A DNA stretch of 64,000 nucleotides, from positions 254,243 to 318,242 of the forward strand of contig JALHQH010000009.1 in assembly GCA_022842065.1 (NCBI GenBank). The letters are read 5' to 3'. Made by a program: the position numbers and the translations under genes. Below are positions 26,975 to 36,531 of this stretch, piece by piece (within the stretch, counting starts at the first letter, position 1; each line of letters starts with the position of its first letter). Source of the stretch: Caldilineaceae bacterium. Its GTDB lineage: Bacteria; Chloroflexota; Anaerolineae; Caldilineales; Caldilineaceae. The notes below the pieces were generated by a model. It saw only the letters and a program-made list of their open reading frames with translations, did no database searches and was not told the DNA's origin.

Positions 26975-29881
26975 TCAAGCGCTTTTCCCCCCCTGTTCCA
27001 AACTAGCGACAAGGGGTGACCGGATCAACGCCAATGCGTCCGCCAGGGTTAACGCTTGCCCGGCCGTCCAGGCCGTGGCAAATTCGGTGGCCGGCAGTTG
27101 GCTGTGCAGCGCGGCCAATATCTGCTCGCTGATCAACCGATCGAAGGGGAAAAGAATGGGCTGCCGGGTGGCCAGGGCCAACAACCGCACCGCCAGGTCG
27201 GGCTGCCCTTGCCCACGGCGCAACTCAGCGTAACAGATCAGGCTCAGGATCACGCCGCTGGCGAGCGCAAGCGCCTGAAAGCGCACCTCGCTCTGCGCGA
27301 TGTAGCATTCCGCCGCCGCCAATTCGCCTTGCCGGCCAGCAATATAGCCCAGACGGGCCAAGATCGCGGCTCGATAAATCTCAAAGCCGACGGCCTCCGC
27401 CAATTGCAAGGCTTCCATATAATAACGCCGCGCCGTCGCCCAATCCCCGCCTAGCGCGGCGGCGTCACCGGCTTGTTGCAAGGCGCGCGCGATCAACCAG
27501 CGCGCGCCGACCTGGCGAAAGTAGCTGACCGCTTCGTCACCATAGCACTTGGCTTGGGCAAAGTCGTGCTGCCGCAGCGCCCACTCGCTGAGGGCGTAAT
27601 CGGCTTCCGCCATGATGACCGCTTCCGGCAGCCGCTGACCAATCGCCAGCGCTTCGGCGTAGTACTGATAGGCGACCGCCGGATCCGGTTGCACCGACCC
27701 CCAGCGGATCAGGATGGTGCTGGTGGTGAGCGGGGTCGCGGCCTGGCGCCACAACTCTTCGTGTTGTGCAAAGAGTTGCGCGGCTTCGGCTCCTTTGCCC
27801 AGCAAGGTCAGGGTGAAGCCCAGCCAATTCAACGCATCACACAAGTGGGCGGCATCGCCCAACGCCTGCAACTGGCGGACGCTCTCGGCCAGCGGCACGG
27901 GGTTAAATTGGCCCTTGTAAAATTGAATGGTCAGATAACCCAGTTGGGCAAGGGCGCGCCCCAAGGTGATGGCGACTGAAGTCTCGGCCGCTGCCGTCAG
28001 CGTCGCTGTGGTTTCGGTGGCTGGGGCCGGCAAAGCCAACACCCGTTGCGACCAGAGTTCGCCTTCGACCATGCGATCGCCATAGAACCAGTAGATCCGG
28101 AGCAACCCCACCAGGCGACAGGCCGCTTCCGGGTCGTGGGTACACGCCCAGAGGATGGCGGCGCGCAAGTTGTCATGGGCTGCGGCCAACTGGGGAATGT
28201 AGCGCGCCCGTTGCCCCTGTTGCAGCAAGGGTTCGACAGCGCTGACCCAGCGCAGATAATAGGCCAGATGGCGGTGGCCCATTGCCGTTTCAGCGTGCGC
28301 CGCACACAATTTTTCATAGGCATATTGGCGAATCGTCTCCAACATGTGGTAGCACGGTTCGTCCTCACGCTCAGCCACGCTGACCAGCGACTTTTCGACC
28401 AGGCGCAGGAGCGCCGCGAAAACCGTATGGGCGGCCAGCCCGTCGGGCAGATCATCGCGACAGACCGCTTCAGCAGCAGCCAATGTCCAGTTGCCGGCAA
28501 AGATGCTCAAGCGTTGTAAGAGGATACGCTCCGGCTCGCTCAGCAGTGCATAGCTCCAATCGACCGAGGCGCGCAGGGTTTGGTGGCGCGGCAGGGCCGT
28601 GCGATTGCCCCGATCCAGCAGGTGAAAGCGCTGGGTCAACCGTTCGACCAACATTGGGAGCGGCAGGGTTTTGACATGCGGCGCGGCCAGTTCGAGGGCC
28701 AGGGGAATACCATCCAGCCGGCGACAGAGTTCGGCCACGGCCGGGGCATTAGTCAGGGTCAACTGAAAGGTGGGCTGCACCAGGGTGGCGCGCGCCACAA
28801 ACAAGCGCACCGCCTCATACCTCAGCAGGTCCGCCGGGGTGGCGTGATCCGCCGGTGGCGGCACGGTCAGCGGCACCACCGGATAGCATTGTTCACCGGC
28901 CATGCCCAATGCCTCGCGACTGGTGGCCAAGAGGCGCACCTGGGGACAACTGCGCAATACGGCGTCGGCCAAGGTCGCGCACGCGTCCAGGAGATGTTCA
29001 CAGTTGTCGAGGATCAGTAACAATTGTTTGTTGCGCAACCACGCCAGCAATAGGGTCAAGAGCGGGCGCCCCGCTTGCGGATGCAGCCCCAGGGCGCTGA
29101 CGATGGTGGTGGGCAGTAGCGTGGGATCGCTGATGGTGGCCAGTTCAATAAACCAGACGCCATCAGCAAAGGTCGGCAGCAGCGTGGTGGCGACTTCGAG
29201 CGCGAGCCGGCTCTTGCCGGCACCGCCGGGGCCGACCAGCGTCACGAGGCGCGGGCTGGCGGGGGTGATGGCTGCGCTGATCTGGGCGTGCAGCGCAGCC
29301 AACAGCGCTTCTCGCCCCATAAAGCTGGTGGTCGCCAGCGGTAAATGATGGGTAGCCGGCGGCGGTTGGTCAAGCTGTTCTTGCACCTGCGCAATCTGTT
29401 GCTGATAGTGCTGTTGGCGGGCCAAGCGCCAGGCTTGGAAGGGTGCGCTGTCCACCCGATCCAGATCTGCTAAAAAGGGGCGTTGTATCGTGGGGGCCAA
29501 GGTCGCCCAGGCCGTGTCGCGCACGCCAGACGGCGTTTTGGTGGGATCACCTAGTACCACCCCTTGCAATGTCAGCAGATCACACCCAAACGCCGGATGT
29601 TCGAGATCGACGCGGATGGTCTGCCGGGTCGTTTGCAGGACAGCCAACCCAGCCAGCGTTTTCCGCAATGTGGCCAGCGTGTTACGCAGGTTGGTCTGGG
29701 CGCTGTTCGGGTGATAGCCGGGCCAGAAGAACTCGGCCAGTTGGTGGCGGCGTAACGGGCCGCCCCCCTCCGCCACCAGATAGGCGAGGAGGGCTTTCGC
29801 TTTATCCGAATGAAAATGTAAGGTGCGCTCCCCCAATTTGGCTTGAAAAAGCCCAAACAAATGCAATACGAACGGTTCCAT
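26975..29881 (-). CDS. AfsR-like transcriptional regulator: wHTH, NB-ARC-type ATPase, TPR
   Basis: The 968-aa protein starts with an OmpR-type winged helix (about 1-95, FVLHLFGLFQAKLGERTLHF... RRHQLAEFFWPG), as in SARP/BTAD regulators. Next is a STAND-type ATPase beginning at FMGREALLAAL (near 187) with Walker A LVGPGGAGKSRLA (near 220), Walker B LLLILDNCEH (near 295) and the GLPL-like box DGIPLALELAA (near 385). The last 400 residues are TPR helices. Such proteins use ATP-dependent oligomerisation to control transcription, but the signal is unknown. An octamer array lies in its leader. Confidence 0.9.
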   Translation of the reverse strand: MEPFVLHLFGLFQAKLGERTLHFHSDKAKALLAYLVAEGGGPLRRHQLAEFFWPGYHPNSAQTNLRNTLATLRKTLAGLAVLQTTRQTIRVDLEHPAFGCDLLTLQGVVLGDPTKTPSGVRDTAWATLAPTIQRPFLADLDRVDSAPFQAWRLARQQHYQQQIAQVQEQLDQPPPATHHLPLATTSFMGREALLAALHAQISAAITPASPRLVTLVGPGGAGKSRLALEVATTLLPTFADGVWFIELATISDPTLLPTTIVSALGLHPQAGRPLLTLLLAWLRNKQLLLILDNCEHLLDACATLADAVLRSCPQVRLLATSREALGMAGEQCYPVVPLTVPPPADHATPADLLRYEAVRLFVARATLVQPTFQLTLTNAPAVAELCRRLDGIPLALELAAPHVKTLPLPMLVERLTQRFHLLDRGNRTALPRHQTLRASVDWSYALLSEPERILLQRLSIFAGNWTLAAAEAVCRDDLPDGLAAHTVFAALLRLVEKSLVSVAEREDEPCYHMLETIRQYAYEKLCAAHAETAMGHRHLAYYLRWVSAVEPLLQQGQRARYIPQLAAAHDNLRAAILWACTHDPEAACRLVGLLRIYWFYGDRMVEGELWSQRVLALPAPATETTATLTAAAETSVAITLGRALAQLGYLTIQFYKGQFNPVPLAESVRQLQALGDAAHLCDALNWLGFTLTLLGKGAEAAQLFAQHEELWRQAATPLTTSTILIRWGSVQPDPAVAYQYYAEALAIGQRLPEAVIMAEADYALSEWALRQHDFAQAKCYGDEAVSYFRQVGARWLIARALQQAGDAAALGGDWATARRYYMEALQLAEAVGFEIYRAAILARLGYIAGRQGELAAAECYIAQSEVRFQALALASGVILSLICYAELRRGQGQPDLAVRLLALATRQPILFPFDRLISEQILAALHSQLPATEFATAWTAGQALTLADALALIRSPLVASLEQGGKSA

Positions 29882-29945
29882 GCACGTATCCTACACAAAG
29901 CTGAAGAAAAGACGTACTTATGCAGCCGGACCTGAAATGGTGACA

Positions 29946-29993
29946 AGGTGAAGGGGTGAAGGGGTGAAGGGGTGAAGGGGTGAAGGGGTGAAG
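29946..29993. repeat. Octamer tandem array (GGGTGAAG) in the AfsR-like gene leader
   Basis: Six copies of an 8-bp unit (AGGTGAAG once, then GGGTGAAG five times) start 65 bp upstream of the regulator start. A related degenerate array (CACCCTGT, CACCCAGT, CACCCCTT units) follows to about 30073 and resumes after 30228. A slippage-prone leader is likely. Confidence 0.8.
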
Positions 29994-30070
29994 CCGCGTT
30001 CCTCATCTTGCGGGAGCCCATAGGCACCCTGTCACCCAGTCACCCTGTCACCCCTTCACCCTGTCACCCT

Positions 30071-30228
30071 GTGATACTGTTGCACTATCTTACAACGGGA
30101 TTCAAATCCCGGCCTGACAACGAGAAGCCGCCGCAGCGGCTGAGAAAACGATCCTAGCCGCTGAGGCGGCTTCTCGCTGTTAGCAAGGGGTTTTAACCCC
30201 ATTGCGTAAGATAGTGCAACAGTATCAC
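30071..30228. repeat. MITE-like element with 23-bp perfect terminal inverted repeats
   Basis: GTGATACTGTTGCACTATCT... at 30071-30093 and its exact complement at 30206-30228 enclose nested palindromes (AAGCCGCC...GGCGGCTT, GGGATTCAAATCCC, GGGGTTTTAACCCC). The element interrupts the CACCCTGT octamer array, which suggests insertion into it. No coding frame is present. Confidence 0.75.
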
Positions 30229-30391
30229 CCAGTCACCCTGTCACAGGTGTCACAGGTGTCACAAATAAATTAAGATAGACGCTATTGTATCATAAGCTAA
30301 ACCAGTAAGGGTTAATCATTTGCTTACAAATTAATTAATCTTCCTGACGCTATTTACATGTTTTCGTTGCGTTTTGGATGCGATTGACCAC

Positions 30392-30420
30392 TTGACAGGT
30401 CGATAACCGCTACATATATT
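30392..30420 (+). promoter_or_regulatory. Strong sigma-70-like promoter
   Basis: TTGACA (30392-30397), 17 bases, TATATT (30415-30420), followed by an AT-rich start region. Two ATTACGAAAAT direct repeats sit downstream at 30470-30480 and 30491-30501, 21 bp apart (two helical turns), and could bind a regulator. The nearest gene in this direction is the glycosyltransferase at 31136, leaving a leader of about 700 bases, so a small RNA is also possible. Confidence 0.5.
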
Positions 30421-30804
30421 ATACGACAGATAGTTTGATTACGGCTTTTGTTGTAGATTGCCTGTTGAGATTACGAAAATGCACATACAAATTACGAAAA
30501 TTCGTATTTGGCCTTTCTGCCGATGACGAGGACTACACGCCATTCGCGCCTGCTTCACCAATCGCTGCCACATAACACCCTCATTACTGACCGCGACACC
30601 GCACCCTGATTATTCCGTTGGTCTATTGCGTTTCTATACCAATCGTAAATCATCTCCTCGGCACAGTGCCACAGGCTGAAGCCCTCTGGCTGATAGGCGG
30701 AGCCCTGCTAAAGCAGGCTATAACAGGCGTGCGCTTTCGCTCAGCTTTGCTGAGCAGGCGGTGCATCGGGAACCCGTTGGGGCAGCGCTGATATACCGAA
30801 ACAA

Positions 30805-30940
30805 TAACTACTAACCCCTCCCTAACCCTCCCCAGTTTGGGGAGGGAACCTCGAGCTCCCAGCTAGATCCCCTCCCTTAGCAGGGGAGCGCGCCTAAAAG
30901 GCAACCGCTTCTAGGCGCGGGAGGGGTGGCTTGGTAGTTA
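30805..30940. repeat. Dispersed GC-rich palindromic repeat, family A copy 3
   Basis: This is a full-length copy with CCCCTCCCTAACC, GGGGAGGGAACC, AGCAGGGGAGCGCGCCTA, GGCAACCGCTT, TAGGCGCGGGAGGGG. It lies in the 29882-31135 gap. Between about 30640 and 30780 there are further short inverted repeats (AGCCCTGCTAAAGCAGGCT); no gene is seen in the gap. Confidence 0.75.
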
Positions 30941-31135
30941 CCCGAAACCATTATTTAATGTCCATAATGCTGGCTGCGGTAGCGGCGTGGGCGCAGGCCG
31001 CGTGCCCATCGGCTCAACGCGACAAGGATAAGGACAACGTATGACGCAAACAGAATTTTGTCCGTACACATCAACAAAACGCTGTCCCAGACGTTAATGA
31101 AGGGGAACGCTACATGGAGAAGGAGTTGAGTCGTT

Positions 31136-33604
31136 ATGAACGTTAAAGCCTATCGGCTGTATGACCAGGCCGTCAAGTTGCAGCCCGCGAGCGAGCGGGG
31201 ACCAGCGGGCAAGCGCCATTCAGCCCACGCCGATGAGTTAGCCCTGGATAGCGCTCATCAGTTAGGGTGGGTGTTGCTCTGCCCGCTGGCTTTCGCGGCC
31301 ACCTGGAACGGGGGACCACGCCCAGAGGACATTGAAATCAGCCTGGAAGGGGCAAGCCGTGATGAGGTGCCCGCTGGGCCGATCTTTGTCCAAAGCCAAA
31401 TCGGGGACGGACTGCTCACCTTTTATCCGGGCTACCAATTCAAGAGCGAGGGTGAGGATCTCTTATGGGTGCGCGGCCCGCTCAATGCACCTAAGGATGG
31501 CCTCTATCCACTCGAACAGATCGTCGATACCTCGCTGTTGCCTGGCACCGTGACCATGCAGTGGCAATTTACCTGTCCGCACCAAACCGTTCGCTTCGCC
31601 GCCGGCGAGCCGTTCGCCACGCTGCTGCTCTACCCCAAAGCCGGTCTGGAAACCGTGAACGTCGAGGTGATTCAGCGGGAGGACAATGCAGCGACTTACG
31701 AGCAAGCTTTCCAACAGGCGGTCGATAGCCCCGCCATGCGCGAACTCTTTCTGCGGCTGGGCGCCACGCCCGATGAATCGCGCCAGCCAAGCGCCGTACG
31801 CAGCAACACCCCGCACCCTACGCTCAAGTCGGCATGGATGGCCCAACTCACCAATCCGCCGCCGGTAAGTTGCATCTGCCCAACGTATGGGCGCGTGGGA
31901 CTGCTGGAAGAGGCGATCTACGCCTTCTTGCAACAGGATTACCCCGGCCCCAAAGAATTGATCGTCCTCAATGATTATGACCAGCAGACGCTTGCATTCG
32001 ACCACCCCGAGGTACGCATTATCAACCTGCCCAACCGTTTCCATTCGGTGGGTGAAAAGTATAAGGCTGCGGTGGCTTTGGCGTCACATGACCTGATCTT
32101 TGTCTGGCACGATGATGACATCTACCTGCCCCACCGGCTCTCTTATGTCGTGGCCCATTGCGATCAGAATAAAGCATTTTTCAAAGCCGATAAGGCCTGG
32201 TGCTGGAATGATGGCAAACTGAGCGGTCCAGAACAGAATACCTTTCATGGTGGCAGTTGTTGCCGCCGCGACCTCTTCAGCAAAGTGCATGGCTATCCGC
32301 ATATCAACAATTGCTATGACATCGAATTTGAACAGCTCTGCCAAGCAGAAGCGCCGAACGCGTTTCGCATTCACCCCATCCAACCGGCGGATATCTACTA
32401 CATCTACCGCTGGAGTGGGACAAATGCCTATCACCTGAGTGCAATGGGTGCGGATGGACAAGAACAGCAGAAGGTGGTGGCGTATGTCGCGCAGCAAGCG
32501 GCGCGCGGGCAGATCCCACAAGGGCAGATCCAGTTAAAGCCGCACTGGAAGAGCGACTATCCTGCGCTCGTCCAGTGCCAGTTGGCAACGTTCCCGGCCC
32601 AAAAGAATGACAACGGGAAAGAAGGAGAGGAGATCCCGTATCCGCCCCCGTTCCATGTCATTCCACCGCCGCCGCCGCTGCCCGCCGCCCAGGTGGACCA
32701 GCTCTTCCGGGGCGACTATCCGCTGCGCATCAGCGTGATCTTGCCAGCGGCCAATGAGTCGGTGTTGCTCAAACGCACCCTGGATCAATTTGTGGCGACG
32801 CTGCCAGAGAACAGTGAAGTGATTGTCGTTGATAACGGCTCGACCGATGGCAGTGCAGACTTTCTGATAGATGGAGCGTATGAGAACGTTCATCTCATCC
32901 AGACACCCGATCACTTGGGCGTGGCCGGGGCGCGCAACCGCGGGCTGGTCCAGGCGCAGGGTGAGATTGTGGTCTTTGCCGACGCTCATCTCGATCTGCC
33001 CGAACGCTGGTGGCAACCCATCGCCTGCATGCTCCAGCGGCCAGAAGTGGGGGTGGTTGGTCCCGGCATTGGGGTGATGGGCCTGCCGCAAGCCCCCGCC
33101 GCCTGTGGGCAGCGGATTGCCGAAGCCAAGCTGCGGGTGGAATGGCTGCCCTGGAAGAGCGTTGAACCTTACCCCGTGCCGAGCTTAGGCGGCGGTTTTA
33201 TGGCCATGCGCCACGCCACGCTCAAGCAGGCTGGGGCCTTTGATGCCGGCATGCCACAGTGGGGGTCGGAGGATCTGGAGATCTGTGTACGCTACTGGCT
33301 TTTGGGCTATGAAGTGTGGGTGGCGCCGGCGGTGACCGTGTTGCACTACTTCCGCAAATCCAATCCCTACAAGGTCAGCTGGGGTGCGGTTACGCACAAT
33401 CTACTGCGCGTGGCGCTGCTGCATTTCAGCCAGCCGCGCATGACCCGCGTCATCAATGCGCTGAAAAGCGACGGCAACTTTGCCCAAGCCATGGCCTATG
33501 CCGCGGCGAGCGATGTCTGGCAGCAACGGGCCGCATTCGCCGCCCGCCGCGTGCATGATGACGATTGGCTGTTTGAGAAATTCGCCGATTGTTGTGAAGT
33601 GTAA
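31136..33604 (+). CDS. Two-domain GT2 glycosyltransferase with N-terminal DUF6065-like domain
   Basis: The 822-aa protein has three parts. Residues about 30-235 resemble DUF6065 (LGWVLLCPLAFAATWNGG, then LLWVRGPLNAPKDGLYPLE), a domain of unknown role. Residues about 240-500 form a first GT-A domain starting PPVSCICPTYGRVGLLEEAI, with the metal site FVWHDDDIYLPHR. Residues about 535-800 form a second, starting RISVILPAANESVLLKRT, with VDNGSTDGS, a FADAHLDLPERW metal site and the catalytic acid in WGSEDLEICVRYW. No membrane helix is seen. The first GT domain is paralogous to the next gene. AAGGAG precedes the ATG. It may glycosylate a peptide or a cell-surface glycan. Confidence 0.87.
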   Translation: MNVKAYRLYDQAVKLQPASERGPAGKRHSAHADELALDSAHQLGWVLLCPLAFAATWNGGPRPEDIEISLEGASRDEVPAGPIFVQSQIGDGLLTFYPGYQFKSEGEDLLWVRGPLNAPKDGLYPLEQIVDTSLLPGTVTMQWQFTCPHQTVRFAAGEPFATLLLYPKAGLETVNVEVIQREDNAATYEQAFQQAVDSPAMRELFLRLGATPDESRQPSAVRSNTPHPTLKSAWMAQLTNPPPVSCICPTYGRVGLLEEAIYAFLQQDYPGPKELIVLNDYDQQTLAFDHPEVRIINLPNRFHSVGEKYKAAVALASHDLIFVWHDDDIYLPHRLSYVVAHCDQNKAFFKADKAWCWNDGKLSGPEQNTFHGGSCCRRDLFSKVHGYPHINNCYDIEFEQLCQAEAPNAFRIHPIQPADIYYIYRWSGTNAYHLSAMGADGQEQQKVVAYVAQQAARGQIPQGQIQLKPHWKSDYPALVQCQLATFPAQKNDNGKEGEEIPYPPPFHVIPPPPPLPAAQVDQLFRGDYPLRISVILPAANESVLLKRTLDQFVATLPENSEVIVVDNGSTDGSADFLIDGAYENVHLIQTPDHLGVAGARNRGLVQAQGEIVVFADAHLDLPERWWQPIACMLQRPEVGVVGPGIGVMGLPQAPAACGQRIAEAKLRVEWLPWKSVEPYPVPSLGGGFMAMRHATLKQAGAFDAGMPQWGSEDLEICVRYWLLGYEVWVAPAVTVLHYFRKSNPYKVSWGAVTHNLLRVALLHFSQPRMTRVINALKSDGNFAQAMAYAAASDVWQQRAAFAARRVHDDDWLFEKFADCCEV

Positions 33605-33705
33605 AGCATGACAGGATGACAAGGTGACATGTTCACCCCTTCACCCCTTCACCTTGTCATCTTGTCATCCTATCAGCCTGTCATCCTCAAGGGAGAGCTT
33701 GAATC

Positions 33706-34485
33706 ATGGAAAACCAACCACCGGTCAGTTGCATCTGCCCGACCTATGGCCGCCCGCAACTGCTGGAAGAAGCCATTTACTCGTTCCTGCTTCAGGACTA
33801 TGAGGGGCGCAAAGAACTGATCGTCTTGAATGACTACAGCGGGCAAACGCTGCACTTTGATCACCCTGAGGTGCAGGTGATCAACTGTCCCAAACGCTTC
33901 CGCACCCTTGGCGAGAAGATGAATGTGGCGGTCGCCCTGGCCGCGCACGATCTGCTCTTTGTCTGGGATGACGATGACATCTACTTGCCCCACCGGCTGC
34001 ACTTTTCCGTGGAGCACTTTGAGCGGCAAAAAGGCTTCTTCAAACCCGACAAGGCTTGGTTTTGGACGCACGGTGAGTTGCATGCCCCGTGCCAAAACCT
34101 TTTTCACGCCGGGAGTTGTTGGTCACGCCGACTGTTTGATGGCGTGCGCGGCTATGTAGCTGAAGGCACCGGCTCCGATCTCATCTTTGAGGAGCGCCTG
34201 GACAAGCACTTTCCTGGCTCCATCGAGCCTTATGCCATCAGGCCAGAAGAGATCTACTACATCTATCGCTGGGGCACCGGCTCCTATCACATAAGCGGCT
34301 TTGGTCATTACAAAGCCGGCGAAAACGTAGGCCATGATCAGGTGGAGTCTTTTGTCCAACAACAGGTAAGCCGGGGTGAGATCCAGCAAGGATCCATCCC
34401 GTTACAGCCACACTGGAAAACCGACTATCGGCAGTTGGTCTCCAGCTATATCGCAACCCGCGCCGCGCAGCAAGAGCAACCTTAG
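33706..34485 (+). CDS. GT2 glycosyltransferase, paralogue of the upstream first GT domain
   Basis: The 259-aa protein aligns with the first GT-A domain of the preceding gene from PPVSCICPTYGRPQLLEEAIYSFLLQDYEG through FVWDDDDIYLPHRLHFSVEHF to the IYYIYRWGTGSYHISG region and a matching C-terminal tail. This points to a local duplication. The metal-binding aspartates are intact (DDDD). There is no second GT domain and no membrane helix. The gap before it has inverted TGACAAGGTGA-type repeats. AAGGGAGAG precedes the ATG. Confidence 0.86.
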   Translation: MENQPPVSCICPTYGRPQLLEEAIYSFLLQDYEGRKELIVLNDYSGQTLHFDHPEVQVINCPKRFRTLGEKMNVAVALAAHDLLFVWDDDDIYLPHRLHFSVEHFERQKGFFKPDKAWFWTHGELHAPCQNLFHAGSCWSRRLFDGVRGYVAEGTGSDLIFEERLDKHFPGSIEPYAIRPEEIYYIYRWGTGSYHISGFGHYKAGENVGHDQVESFVQQQVSRGEIQQGSIPLQPHWKTDYRQLVSSYIATRAAQQEQP

Positions 34486-34516
34486 AGATGACCTGAGACA
34501 TGCGTGATCCCAATTT

Positions 34517-34593
34517 GGTAGGGGCATGAGGTCGGGCGGGAGAGAGCTACGCTTCTTTCGAGAGCGTGTTCCACTGTACCTCATGCCCCTACC
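34517..34593. repeat. Hairpin element with 16-bp perfect arms
   Basis: GGTAGGGGCATGAGGT (34517-34532) and its complement (34578-34593) enclose 45 bases; outer flanks GATCCCAATTT and AAAATTCGGGATG are also roughly complementary. It lies between the glycosyltransferase and PqqD-fusion genes and could act as a terminator or be a small mobile remnant. Confidence 0.6.
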
Positions 34594-34728
34594 CCTGGTG
34601 CATAAAATTCGGGATGACTTATGCATGGGTTCCTGCCGGCGCGAAAGGAGGTGTGATTGACAACAGAATAAGGTCTGAGCAGCGTAAGTAGTTTTCTTTC
34701 ATCATCATCACAATCAGGAGTTAGACAA

Positions 34729-36045
34729 ATGACCAATCCACGAAGAAGGGCAACCATCGTCAGCGAAGCGGTGGGCGATGGGCTGGGCATCTTTGACGCC
34801 CAGTTGCAAAAATCCTATGTCCTCAACGCCACCGCAGCGCTGGTCTTCCAACACTGCGACGGACAGACCACGCCCCAGCAGTTGACGGAACGCTTGTGCC
34901 AGAAGTTCAACGTCCCGCGCAACCAGGCCGAGCAGTTGCTGTGGCTGGCCTTGGAGGACTTGGAGAAAGCCAATTTGCTCCAGGAGAAGATCACCACGAC
35001 GCAAGCGCCGCGGCCCATGATCACCCGCCGGCAAGCGCTGACCGCCTTTGCCGCCGCCGGTCTGTCGCTGGCCTTGATGCCTATGATGTCATCGGTAATG
35101 CTCGCTCAAAATCCGCCGACGACGACGACTGGGGGGCCGAATCCGCCTCCGCCTCCGCCTCCGCCGACGACGACGACCGGGGGGCCGAATCCGCCTCCAC
35201 CTCCGCCTCCGTCGACCGAAATCGACGTGCAGGGCAACGGCGTCAGCATCACCAGCGGCGACAGCACGCCCAGCACCACCGATGGCACGGACTTCGGCAG
35301 CGTGGATGCGACCAGCGGCACCCTGGCGCGCACCTTCACCATTCGCAATACGGGCACGGGCGCGCTCACCCTGAGCGGGTCACCGCTGGTGGCGCTGAGT
35401 GGGACGAATGTGGGCGACTTCACGGTCACGACCCAACCCGCCGGCAGTGTGGCGGCGAGTGGCAGCACCACTTTCCAGATCATCTTTGACCCTAGCGCGG
35501 TGGGCCTCCGCACGGCCACGGTGACGATTGCCAACAACGACAGCAACGAAGGCAGCTATACCTTTGCCATCCAGGGTACAGGGGCGCAACAGCTCCAGCC
35601 CACCAGCCAGTTGACGCAACAGGCGGGCTACACGCAAAGCTGCACGTCGAACGTCCCAGGGGCGACGCCGTATGTGCGCACCTGCACCCTCGCCTTCACG
35701 CTCAAGAACACCAGCGGCGGGCCGTTGCAAGTCAATTACTATCAGGCCACAACGGTCAGCAGCCATCTTTATGTGCTCAATGGGACGCCGAATCCCGGTC
35801 AGGTGGGCACGGTGGTGACGGGGGCGGGCAGCGTGGCGAACAACGCCACCTTCCAACCCTCGTTCACCCTGGGCTTGCAGAGCAACACGGCCTACACCCT
35901 ACGCTTCAAGGTCTATGGTTATGCCGACGGCGGTGGCTTCGCTGCCGCCAGGGCGCAGGCGGTAGAGTTGGGCACCTTCAAGGCCACCATCACGCCGGAT
36001 GGGGCCGATGGGTTCCAGCTTTTCTTGCCGGTGATCCAGCAGTAA
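34729..36045 (+). CDS. PqqD-like domain fused to Tat segment, poly-Pro linker and ASH-type domain
   Basis: Residues about 5-88 form a PqqD-like (RiPP recognition) domain ([24 protein letters not shown]... [12 protein letters not shown]). It is followed by a Tat-type signal [19 protein letters not shown] at 98-116. After a cleavage-like region comes a duplicated linker [15 protein letters not shown] at about 131-161. Residues about 165-288 match choice-of-anchor D/ASH-type immunoglobulin-like domains ([19 protein letters not shown]... FQIIFDP), and the last 150 residues are another beta-rich domain. An internal signal would leave the peptide-binding domain in the cytosol and the rest outside. 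AGGAGTTAGACAA precedes the ATG. Function is unknown. Confidence 0.8.
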   Translation: MTNPRRRATIVSEAVGDGLGIFDAQLQKSYVLNATAALVFQHCDGQTTPQQLTERLCQKFNVPRNQAEQLLWLALEDLEKANLLQEKITTTQAPRPMITRRQALTAFAAAGLSLALMPMMSSVMLAQNPPTTTTGGPNPPPPPPPPTTTTGGPNPPPPPPPSTEIDVQGNGVSITSGDSTPSTTDGTDFGSVDATSGTLARTFTIRNTGTGALTLSGSPLVALSGTNVGDFTVTTQPAGSVAASGSTTFQIIFDPSAVGLRTATVTIANNDSNEGSYTFAIQGTGAQQLQPTSQLTQQAGYTQSCTSNVPGATPYVRTCTLAFTLKNTSGGPLQVNYYQATTVSSHLYVLNGTPNPGQVGTVVTGAGSVANNATFQPSFTLGLQSNTAYTLRFKVYGYADGGGFAAARAQAVELGTFKATITPDGADGFQLFLPVIQQ

Positions 36046-36051
36046 CCATGC

Positions 36052-36196
36052 GCCCCACCCTAACCCTCACTGCCATTAAGTTAAGCGAGTACTGCGCATC
36101 CCCAGATGCGCAGCCCAGTGAGACGGGATCAGCGTCTAGGGACGCTGCGTACACGTTCCGCCCTTAACTTAATGGCAGTGAGGGTTAGGATGGGGC
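36052..36196. repeat. Long inverted-repeat element upstream of the precursor gene, family D
   Basis: The arms 36059-36085 and 36163-36189 are perfect 27-bp complements (CCTAACCCTCACTGCCATTA...), extending to 34 bp with one mismatch. The interior GTACTGCGCATCCCCAGATG, CGCAGCCC and CAGCGTCTAGGGACGCTG resembles the elements at 5945-6105 and 39598-39660. It fills the gap between the PqqD fusion and the precursor peptide gene. Confidence 0.75.
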
Positions 36197-36225
36197 CGTT
36201 TCTCAACAGAAAGGATTGATAGCAG

Positions 36226-36414
36226 ATGAACAATTCCCACACCGTGACCGGGCCAACCAGCTCCGTCACCCCCAATACGCAAACCGCGCCGCTGCCCGCA
36301 GCACCCGCGGCCAAGGCGCCGTTTGTCCCGCCCCTGCTGACTAAACAGGGCAAGGTCGCGGCCATTACCCAATTTGGCGGTTCCGGGATTGAGCCGCCGC
36401 CAGACGAGCCATAG
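36226..36414 (+). CDS. Lasso-like RiPP precursor peptide
   Basis: The 62-aa product has a Thr/Ser/Pro-rich N-terminus and then fits the lasso leader rule Y-x2-P-x-L-x3-G-x5-T exactly, with Phe for Tyr: F33, P36, L38, G42, T48 (APFVPPLLTKQGKVAAIT). In lasso peptides this Thr is at -2, so the core would start at F50 and read FGGSGIEPPPDEP, 13 residues. Glu7 could form a 7-residue ring if a cyclase acted; lasso rings usually begin with Gly, Ala, Ser or Cys, so Phe1 is unusual. AAGGA precedes the ATG. Neighbouring PqqD, B2-like, kinase and sulfotransferase genes support a RiPP role. Identity as a true lasso peptide is unproven. Confidence 0.78.
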   Translation: MNNSHTVTGPTSSVTPNTQTAPLPAAPAAKAPFVPPLLTKQGKVAAITQFGGSGIEPPPDEP

Positions 36415-36531
36415 TCACGCATCACCATTCAATAGGAATTTGCAGGTCATCGCGGCCAGCGTGACAGCGATGGTTAACCCGACATGACGGGACTAGCGCA
36501 ACTTGTTACGCTATGAGTTCACTGACACTGT

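Noticed and set aside
30096..30115. tRNA-like TTCAAATCC segment
   Set aside because: It is part of a MITE palindrome; no acceptor stem or anticodon arm can be built around it.
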